From an uncultured Bdellovibrio sp. (GTDB taxonomy: Bacteria > Bdellovibrionota > Bdellovibrionia > Bdellovibrionales > Bdellovibrionaceae), in contig CAMLRE010000040.1 in the NCBI GenBank assembly GCA_946482355.1, positions 1-9,836 on the forward strand: a DNA stretch of 9,836 nucleotides, read 5' to 3'. Below the pieces are notes generated by a model. That model saw nothing but the letters and a program-made list of their open reading frames with translations. It did no database searches and was not told the DNA's origin. Shown here piece by piece: positions 4,763 through 9,836 of the stretch; position 1 is the stretch's first letter; the number at the start of each line of letters is the position of its first letter. The position numbers were made by a program, and so were the translations under genes.

Positions 4763-5536
4763 TTACTTCATCAACCCGAACTCATACTTTAGGACAGCGA
4801 CCAAGGTCAGGCAAGCCGTTTCCACTCGTAAAATTTGTGATCCTAGGGTCACTGGATGAAGGCCTAGTTTGTGCATTTGTTCGGCCTCGCCTGTGGAAAA
4901 GCCACCTTCTGACCCCACAATAATCCAAATATTTTCAGGCAGTTGGCTGTCAGGTGACAGATATTGTTCCCTAAGTGATTTTATTTCATCAGCAATAGGT
5001 TTAATTGACTGACCCTCATATGCAAAAAGACACCAATTCTGGGCAGAAGGGTTAATCGTTTGCAGCATATTCTGCCAGTTTGTCACTTCATGGATTTTCA
5101 TTAATTCGCCGCGACCACATTGCTGGGTAGCAGAAACAATGATCTTTTGCCAGCGTTCTTGTTTACCTGCCGGAAGCTCTTTTTCTTTACGGATAAAACT
5201 GTATTGTGAAACAAACGGTAAAATCGAACTCACACCCATTTCGGTGGCACGTTCAATGGTTGAATCCATCACATTATATCTTGGAATAGATAACGCTAAA
5301 TGAATGTGAGGTTTAGGTAACGCTTTGATCACGCGCTCTTCGATAATTTCAGCCAGCGCATCTTTTTTAGTAACTGATTTAACTTCTACTAAGTAGGCTT
5401 TTGAATCTTCAGTGATCACTTCAAAGTGATGACCCACTTCTTGGCGGCATACATCGAAAATGTGATGGTGCTGGTCACCTTTAAAAGTCACTTGGTTATT
5501 AAATATCTGATTTTTTTCAATCCAATAGCGGCGCAT
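4763..5536 (-). CDS. rsmE: 16S rRNA m3U1498 methyltransferase RsmE
   Basis: This 257-residue SPOUT-class enzyme methylates N3 of U1498 in 16S rRNA in the assembled 30S subunit, using S-adenosylmethionine. The N-terminal part (1-75) is the PUA-like RNA-binding domain: RRYWIE, then HHHIFDVCR at about 23-31. The C-terminal part has the trefoil-knot motifs: RATEMGVSSILPF at 96-108, SATQQCGR at 135-142, IVGSEGGFS at 206-214 and LGSQILRVETA at 231-241. In the 135-142 motif a Gln stands where the family normally has Glu; the other knot residues look normal. Length is typical. It begins 5 nt after the prmA stop with no ribosome site, so it is surely co-transcribed and probably translationally coupled to prmA, a common pairing in bacteria. 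Confidence 0.95.
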   Translation of the reverse strand: MRRYWIEKNQIFNNQVTFKGDQHHHIFDVCRQEVGHHFEVITEDSKAYLVEVKSVTKKDALAEIIEERVIKALPKPHIHLALSIPRYNVMDSTIERATEMGVSSILPFVSQYSFIRKEKELPAGKQERWQKIIVSATQQCGRGELMKIHEVTNWQNMLQTINPSAQNWCLFAYEGQSIKPIADEIKSLREQYLSPDSQLPENIWIIVGSEGGFSTGEAEQMHKLGLHPVTLGSQILRVETACLTLVAVLKYEFGLMK

Positions 5537-5541
5537 AGTGA

Positions 5542-6450
5542 TTAGTTAATTCTTTGCACCCAGTAACCAACCCATTCATCTTTTTGAATGCGTTTGATGA
5601 CTTTTAATTCTGGAGAAGCTTCAATGAATTTTTCAAAGAATAAATTATCACGTTCTTGTAAGATACCTGTCAGGAATAAGTGACCTTGTGGTTTTACAAC
5701 GCGGATTAAGTCTTTACGTAATTTAATTAACACGCCATCGATGATGTTGGCGATAACTACATCAAACTGTTCACGCACTTCTTCTAAAAGTTGGTCAGTA
5801 ACAATGACGTCTTTAGTTTGATTTAAAATTAAATTTTCGCGCGCTTTTCTGCGAGCTTCAGGATCAATCTCAATACCTGTGATCATGCCGTAACCAACAC
5901 GCTCAGCTAGCACCGCTAAGATTGCAGTTCCAGTTCCGACATCAAGCACTGTCCAGTCTTTGACTTTGTCTGCATTTTCTTGCGCTAATTTGTGAACGAA
6001 GTAAGAGGCCATTTTTGTTGTAGCATGCGTACCAGTACCGAACGCCATACCTGGATCGATGCGAACTTGCAATTGCGCTTCAGGTGGTTTTTCTAACCAC
6101 GAAGGCACAACCCAAACCGGACCCACAAGTTTAAAAGGCACGAATCCTTTTTTCCATTCTTCTAACCAATCTTTTTGGTCTTCAGTGATTGTTTCGATCT
6201 GTATTAAAGGGTTTAGGCCTTTAACGCTATCAAAGAATTTTTGTTCAGGATTTGTTTCAAAGAAAACATCCACATCTAAAAAGCGTTTTGGAATTAAAGA
6301 CGGGTCGTAGGTTAAATCAGGTTGGGTAAAACTTAACGCTTCAGAAACACCTAAAGCGCCATGGCCAAAGGCAATAACAGATAGTTCATCTTCTTGTGTG
6401 CGCGGAATATTTGTAAGGCGAATACGGTAGTATTGAGCTGTCTCTGACAT
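5542..6450 (-). CDS. prmA: Ribosomal protein L11 methyltransferase PrmA
   Basis: This 302-residue enzyme trimethylates amino groups of ribosomal protein L11, using S-adenosylmethionine. An N-terminal L11-recognition domain (YYRIRLTNIP onward, about 1-60) leads through WKKGFVPFKLVGPVWVVPSW (99-118) to the Rossmann-type catalytic domain. That domain shows DPGMAFGTGTHATT (132-145), the S-adenosylmethionine loop VLDVGTGTAIL (168-178), the acidic GIEIDPEA (192-199) and VIANIIDGVL (232-241), all standard PrmA marks. I chose ATG 6450 over an in-frame TTG at 6480. The TTG adds ten residues (MPLTVADYAP) ahead of the normal family start, and neither site has a clear Shine-Dalgarno sequence. If the TTG were used, the gap to the upstream gene would shrink from 36 to 6 nt, so it cannot be excluded. 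rsmE follows 5 nt downstream. Confidence 0.93.
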   Translation of the reverse strand: MSETAQYYRIRLTNIPRTQEDELSVIAFGHGALGVSEALSFTQPDLTYDPSLIPKRFLDVDVFFETNPEQKFFDSVKGLNPLIQIETITEDQKDWLEEWKKGFVPFKLVGPVWVVPSWLEKPPEAQLQVRIDPGMAFGTGTHATTKMASYFVHKLAQENADKVKDWTVLDVGTGTAILAVLAERVGYGMITGIEIDPEARRKARENLILNQTKDVIVTDQLLEEVREQFDVVIANIIDGVLIKLRKDLIRVVKPQGHLFLTGILQERDNLFFEKFIEASPELKVIKRIQKDEWVGYWVQRIN

Positions 6451-6486
6451 AGGCGCATAATCTGCCACGGTCAGAGGCAAAAGGCA

Positions 6487-6915
6487 CTATTTTTTCTTAT
6501 TATCGATGAAGCTTCCGTCTGTGTCGATTTGGTCACCGATCATGATGCCGGTTTGCTCTAGCATAGGGAGTTCTTCACGGGGTGTAAGCTCGAATAAACG
6601 GGCAATAGCCACACCACCTTCAACCTGAATAATTTTCAATAAACCCACCGTGGTCTTAAAAGTACCGATCACTTTTGAGCCTTGGTTTTTAACTGTAATC
6701 TTGCGGGTCGCTTTAACAACCAGGTTCTTTTTTAAACCAGAACTGTCAGAAGCATTTAGATAAAAATCTTTATAGATAGGGTCGGTGTCAGCCAGTTGAA
6801 TGTTACGACGAACATCAACGACTTCAATGGCATCAGCCGCCATCGCGCGCGAAAAAATCACGCCGAAAATGATATATAAAACAGCGAATAAATTTAAAAG
6901 ATGAGTCTTGCGCAT
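6487..6915 (-). CDS. Small exported protein of unknown function
   Basis: The 142 residues begin with a good Sec signal peptide: MRKTHLLNLF, a hydrophobic core (AVLYIIFGVIF), then SRAMA-AD as the likely signal peptidase I site near residue 27. There is no lipobox Cys, so the mature protein (about 115 residues) should be periplasmic or secreted. It has a probably beta-rich core (KNLVVKATRKITVKNQGSKVIGTFKT) and then VGLLKIIQVEGGVAIARLFELTP, a pattern seen in small beta-barrel modules, and ends in an acidic then Lys-rich tail. I do not recognise the family. I start at ATG 6915; an in-frame TTG at 6981 would add 22 residues ahead of the signal peptide and would overlap the divergent gene's start. 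It is the first gene of the minus-strand run that continues into prmA 36 nt later. Confidence 0.75.
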   Translation of the reverse strand: MRKTHLLNLFAVLYIIFGVIFSRAMAADAIEVVDVRRNIQLADTDPIYKDFYLNASDSSGLKKNLVVKATRKITVKNQGSKVIGTFKTTVGLLKIIQVEGGVAIARLFELTPREELPMLEQTGIMIGDQIDTDGSFIDNKKK

Positions 6916-6960
6916 ATACCGTTGTATCGGAATGAACGACTCAAAACTGTGCAGGACCTT

Positions 6961-6966
6961 AGGAGG
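6961..6966 (+). promoter_or_regulatory. Consensus ribosome binding site that selects a TTG start
   Basis: AGGAGG lies 5 nt before TTG 6972, an ideal match and spacing. The alternative ATGs at 7002 and 7005 are 35 nt or more away and have no such site. This decides the start of the hydrolase gene in favour of TTG. Confidence 0.65.
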
Positions 6967-6971
6967 TATTT

Positions 6972-7979
6972 TTGCAAACAAACCCTGCCGATACGAATTA
7001 CATGATGAAAAATAGTTTATTTTTAATGGCGGCTGTTTCTTTGGTGGGTTGTTCGTTATTCACAAAACGTGAGCCGCAAAGTGCAGAGGCCTCGCGTTGG
7101 TTTATCGAAAAGATGTATTACGACGTAAAACATCCGTACTTAGCTAACCCTTTGGTCAAAGATGTTAATTTGCGCACCGGCTATTATCGAGAATCAGCAA
7201 ACACTGAATTTAAAGGCTGCGTTTTATACCTTGAAGGGTTAGCCGACTCTATTGCTAACCAACAGCCGTTGTTTCATCACTTAAGTGAAAGTGGTTATCG
7301 TACAGTTTTCTTTGATTACATGGGCCAGGGCGGCTCAGAAGGATCAATGAATAATTCACGTGTGTTAGATCCAATCAATAATTCTTTACAGATTTCTACA
7401 CAGGCACAGGTAGTTTGGAATAAATATGTTGAGGGTTGTAAGAACAGTAAAAAAATCGTGATCGGTTGGTCAACGGGCGGCCTTGTTAGTTACAAGCTAG
7501 CCTTTGATAAATGGGCCGATGCTGTGGTGTTAATTGCGCCGGGTATTCATACGAAAATGTTTATTGGTGAAGCGTCTGCTAAACCAAAAGACTTATTAAC
7601 ATTCCAACAAGTGATCAGTGAACGTACACTAACACGCAATACTTTTTCTGATGGTCGAAACCCACATGTTGAGTCGATTAAACCTGATTCACCGGCGAAG
7701 GTTCCTTTGTTTGCAGCTAACCTAGTTGGTTCATCAAAGATTTCACAGACGTGGAAAATTTCAAGTGAAGTAAAAGGTTTGGTGTTTTTATCAGGTGTCG
7801 AGGACACTTACGTTGATCGTGATGCGACGATGGCCACATTAAAAAGAAATGCTTCACATTTTGGGGTTGTTTCTTATGATGGAGCTTTACACGAAATTCA
7901 GAATGAAATTCCTGAAGTGGCCCATGATATGTATCAAAGGACCACTCAGTTTTTAAATCAGATTACTTCAGCGTATTAA
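6972..7979 (+). CDS. Lipoprotein alpha/beta hydrolase (serine lipase/esterase type)
   Basis: This 335-residue hydrolase resembles monoacylglycerol lipase/lysophospholipase-type alpha/beta hydrolases. The catalytic triad is visible: Ser167 in the nucleophile elbow GWSTGG (165-170), probable Asp278 in SGVEDTYVD (274-282), and His307 in ALHEIQNE (305-312). LYLEGLADS and FFDYMGQGGSEGS (113-125) supply the oxyanion-side strand and loop. A lipoprotein signal lies near the N-terminus: MMKNSLFLMAAVSLVGCS, with lipobox LVGC and Cys27 as the lipidated residue, so the enzyme should be anchored to a membrane facing the periplasm or the surface. The TTG start is supported by the upstream AGGAGG and puts ten extra residues ahead of the signal peptide; ATG 7002 or 7005 gives a more conventional one. 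It diverges from the exported-protein gene with a 56-nt gap. Its last 17 nt overlap the opposing pseudouridine synthase gene. The substrate is unknown. Confidence 0.85.
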   Translation: MQTNPADTNYMMKNSLFLMAAVSLVGCSLFTKREPQSAEASRWFIEKMYYDVKHPYLANPLVKDVNLRTGYYRESANTEFKGCVLYLEGLADSIANQQPLFHHLSESGYRTVFFDYMGQGGSEGSMNNSRVLDPINNSLQISTQAQVVWNKYVEGCKNSKKIVIGWSTGGLVSYKLAFDKWADAVVLIAPGIHTKMFIGEASAKPKDLLTFQQVISERTLTRNTFSDGRNPHVESIKPDSPAKVPLFAANLVGSSKISQTWKISSEVKGLVFLSGVEDTYVDRDATMATLKRNASHFGVVSYDGALHEIQNEIPEVAHDMYQRTTQFLNQITSAY

Positions 7980-8820
7980 GTTTACGTTGAAAATTTTTGC
8001 GGTTTCCAGTTTCGATTTTCTTTTTCGAGGCTGTGCGCACTTCACGACGGCCATGAGTTTCAGTCGGAAGATCCGGCATGAAAATACGTTCTTTCGCAGC
8101 ATCGTTAATGTAAACATAGTCGCCAGTTTCAAGAGCACCTAGACGTAATTTACCGATAGCTACACGTTGAAGTTTCATGACATCAAAACCGATTTTTTTA
8201 AACATTTCACGAACCTGATGGTTTTTACCTTCAGTGATCACGATTTTGTACCAATCGTATTTTTCAGACGTTTTTGTCGTCTTACTTTTTGCCAATTTTA
8301 ATTTTTCAATGTGTTTAGCGCGAACGCGGCCATCAGGAATCGATACACCTTTTAAAAGTTTATCGATTTTTTCTTTAGCCGGTTGGCCGTTCACTTTAAC
8401 GTGGTAAGTTTTTGTCACTTCAGTTTTTGGGTGCATCACTTGGTTTGCGAAATCACCATCATTTGTCATTAACAATAAACCTTCAGAATCCCAGTCAAGA
8501 CGACCAATCGGGAACACGCGGCCCGGAACTTCAGCCACGTAATCAGCTACCGTCGGGCGGTCTAAAGGATCAGTCATTGAAGTGATCACGTTTTTAGGTT
8601 TGTTAAACATGATATAGAACATTTGGTTTTTATTACGAAGTGGTTTTCCGTCAACAACAACTTTGTCGTTTACTTCGTCAACTTTGATACCAAGCTCGTA
8701 CACTTTTTTTCCGTTAACAGTCACAAGACCGTCGGCAATTAATTTATCAGCGCCACGGCGAGAGGCTAAGCCACGTTCTGCTAAAAGTTTATTTAATCGG
8801 ATGAGATTTTTTTCTGACAT
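7963..8820 (-). CDS. rluB: RsuA/RluB-family pseudouridine synthase
   Basis: This 285-residue protein isomerises a uridine in rRNA to pseudouridine. An N-terminal S4 RNA-binding domain (RLNKLLAERGLASRRGADKLI...GLVTVNGK, about 8-60) precedes the catalytic domain. The latter includes NKPKNVITSMTDPLDRPTV (73-91), the active-site motif GRLDWDSEGLLLMTNDG (106-122) with Asp109 as the expected nucleophile, TKTYHVKV (136-143) and ITEGKNHQVREMF (195-207). A basic tail (about 258-285, rich in Lys/Arg) follows the catalytic core. The family contains RsuA, RluB, RluE and RluF; length and the basic tail favour RluB (23S rRNA U2605), but target specificity is inferred. The ATG has only a weak purine-rich site upstream (AAAGTGA). 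The upstream DsbD-like gene is on the same strand but separated by hairpins and a likely terminator, so this gene probably has its own promoter. Confidence 0.9.
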   Translation of the reverse strand: MSEKNLIRLNKLLAERGLASRRGADKLIADGLVTVNGKKVYELGIKVDEVNDKVVVDGKPLRNKNQMFYIMFNKPKNVITSMTDPLDRPTVADYVAEVPGRVFPIGRLDWDSEGLLLMTNDGDFANQVMHPKTEVTKTYHVKVNGQPAKEKIDKLLKGVSIPDGRVRAKHIEKLKLAKSKTTKTSEKYDWYKIVITEGKNHQVREMFKKIGFDVMKLQRVAIGKLRLGALETGDYVYINDAAKERIFMPDLPTETHGRREVRTASKKKIETGNRKNFQRKLNTLK

Positions 8821-8862
8821 AGGTATTCACTTTCTGCGCGTCTCACGACGGGCAATTTAAAA

Positions 8863-8901
8863 ATCGCTGTGAGCGATGGTCAATTTCGTCTTAGACGAAA
8901 T
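8863..8901 (-). terminator. Double hairpin ending the DsbD-like gene
   Basis: On the minus strand, a perfect 8-bp stem with a 3-nt loop (arms 8901-8894 and 8890-8883) starts 3 nt past the DsbD-like stop. It is followed 5 nt later by a perfect 6-bp stem with a 3-nt loop (arms 8877-8872 and 8868-8863) that runs directly into five T and then AAATT. The second hairpin has the layout of a short intrinsic terminator. The first lacks a T tract and may assist or protect the 3' end. Confidence 0.65.
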
Positions 8902-8904
8902 ATC

Positions 8905-9836
8905 CTATTCTAGAGTTTTTACCATTTTAGGTTTTAACTCATTCCACTCAAGGAATTGAGTAAAGGTTAACTCTGAAAGAATGTCCCCTTTTTTATTGAT
9001 AAATATGACTGTTGGCAAGCCTTTGACTTTATATTTCTCAATAATCTGTTTAACTTCAGGGGTATCCTCAGTAGCGTCAATTTTAACCAATTTAAACTGC
9101 TTAGATAGCTCAACAAACTCTGGGTTCGTGTAAGTTTTTTCCTCTAGCTCGTGGCAAGCGGCACACCATTCGGCAAAGAAATCTAACATCACTGGTTGGT
9201 TATCGGCCTTAGCTTGGGCTAAAACGGCTTCAGAATAAGGGGTCCATTTAATCAGAGCTTCACCCACAACACCTTCAACCTGATTGTTGAAAATAGGGCT
9301 AACTTGATCGCGTTTAAACACGGCTAAAAGCGTAAGGGTTAGTGAGGCCACAAACACCACGATAAAAATACCTTGGCGGTAAGGGTGCTTTCTTTGAAAG
9401 TGAAAAGCGCCTTGCCAGATTGAGATCGCCATAAAAGTTAAACCTAAAATGATGATCCAGTATTCCATCGGGATTACAAATTTTAAATAATATAAAGCCA
9501 CACCGATCATCAATAGACCTAATGTGAATTTAATAAATTCCATCCACGGGCCAGAGCGCGGAAGTTTTTTAAGCAAGTTACTTGAAAAACCAATCGCGAT
9601 AAAAATTAAACCTAAGCCGATCGCGTAGGTGAATAATAAACTAAACCCTAAAAACACACTTTGGGTTGTCGATACAAAACTTAAAATCGAAACAAGCACA
9701 GGTCCCACACACGGGCTTGCCACAAGGCCTGCAACCATTCCCATAAAAAAGGCGCCGGTGTAACCTTTGCTTTTTCCTGTACCGAAACGGTTACGAATAA
9801 AAGCAGGAACTTGTAATTCAAACGCGCCCCACATGC
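8905..9836 (-). CDS. dsbD: DsbD-like thiol:disulfide interchange protein, C-terminal part (5' end outside window)
   Basis: The frame is still open at the window edge, and the Met at 9834 looks internal to the family's membrane domain, so at least 309 C-terminal residues are seen. DsbD carries electrons from cytoplasmic thioredoxin across the inner membrane to periplasmic thiol partners. Numbering from 9834, the membrane part has GMVAGLVASPCVGP (32-45), where Cys42 is the second redox Cys of the transmembrane domain; its partner Cys lies outside the window. Several further membrane helices follow, to about 173. The C-terminal domain is a periplasmic thioredoxin fold: PVMLDFFAEWCAAC (214-227) with active-site WCAAC, and the cis-proline motif GLPT (272-275). 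It could equally be called a ScsB/CcdA-thioredoxin fusion without the N-terminal alpha domain; this cannot be judged from the fragment. Two hairpins follow the stop. Confidence 0.9.
   Translation of the reverse strand, partial: MWGAFELQVPAFIRNRFGTGKSKGYTGAFFMGMVAGLVASPCVGPVLVSILSFVSTTQSVFLGFSLLFTYAIGLGLIFIAIGFSSNLLKKLPRSGPWMEFIKFTLGLLMIGVALYYLKFVIPMEYWIIILGLTFMAISIWQGAFHFQRKHPYRQGIFIVVFVASLTLTLLAVFKRDQVSPIFNNQVEGVVGEALIKWTPYSEAVLAQAKADNQPVMLDFFAEWCAACHELEEKTYTNPEFVELSKQFKLVKIDATEDTPEVKQIIEKYKVKGLPTVIFINKKGDILSELTFTQFLEWNELKPKMVKTLE

Noticed and set aside
1..9836. CRISPR arrays, insertion sequences, toxin-antitoxin pairs or phage-defence genes
   Set aside because: No repeat-spacer arrays, terminal inverted repeats, transposase motifs or defence-type domains are visible; the genes are mostly housekeeping or envelope functions.

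Overview
The window is AT-rich (roughly 40% GC by eye) bacterial chromosome. It comes from a Gram-negative organism: there is a heptose-1-phosphate adenylyltransferase for LPS core, a DsbD-type thiol reductant carrier, a lipoprotein signal peptide and an Sec-exported small protein. The overall style (PrmA-RsmE pair embedded with small exported orphans, standalone rfaE2, RsuA/RluB synthase, many lineage-specific envelope proteins) is most like Bdellovibrionota such as Bdellovibrio or Pseudobdellovibrio. That placement is an inference from gene content and was not tested by alignment.

Layout. (1) 1-730, plus strand: the C-terminal end of an unrecognised membrane protein, followed 12 nt later by a YkgJ-type cysteine-cluster protein. 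(2) 731-2014: a divergent redox module. A nitroreductase-family flavoenzyme (minus) faces an Rrf2-family regulator with three clustered cysteines (plus). Between them lie two copies of the same dyad operator, spaced exactly 42 bp centre to centre. A strong hairpin-plus-T-tract terminator closes the nitroreductase gene. (3) 2198-3325, plus strand: an orphan bitopic protein with a Lys/Ala repeat linker and a helical C-terminal domain, closed by a bidirectional terminator at 3350-3377.

(4) 6915 down to 3382, minus strand: a tightly packed five-gene run. In transcription order it encodes a small exported protein, PrmA (ribosomal protein L11 methyltransferase), RsmE (16S rRNA m3U1498 methyltransferase), an RDD-like membrane protein with a long Ser/Thr-rich cytoplasmic tail, and RfaE2 (heptose-1-P adenylyltransferase). 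Gaps of 5, 6, 36 and 43 nt suggest one operon mixing ribosome modification with envelope functions. (5) 6972-7979, plus strand: a lipoprotein alpha/beta hydrolase, divergent from the operon. Its 3' end overlaps, tail to tail, (6) an RsuA/RluB-type pseudouridine synthase (8820-7963, minus). (7) The window closes with the C-terminal two thirds of a DsbD-like protein (minus) followed by a double hairpin that includes a likely terminator.

No tRNA, rRNA, CRISPR array, insertion sequence or prophage signature was seen. Most of the window is ordinary housekeeping. The parts most worth following up are the Rrf2/nitroreductase switch with its duplicated operator, the orphan bitopic protein, and the degenerate RDD protein with its low-complexity tail.
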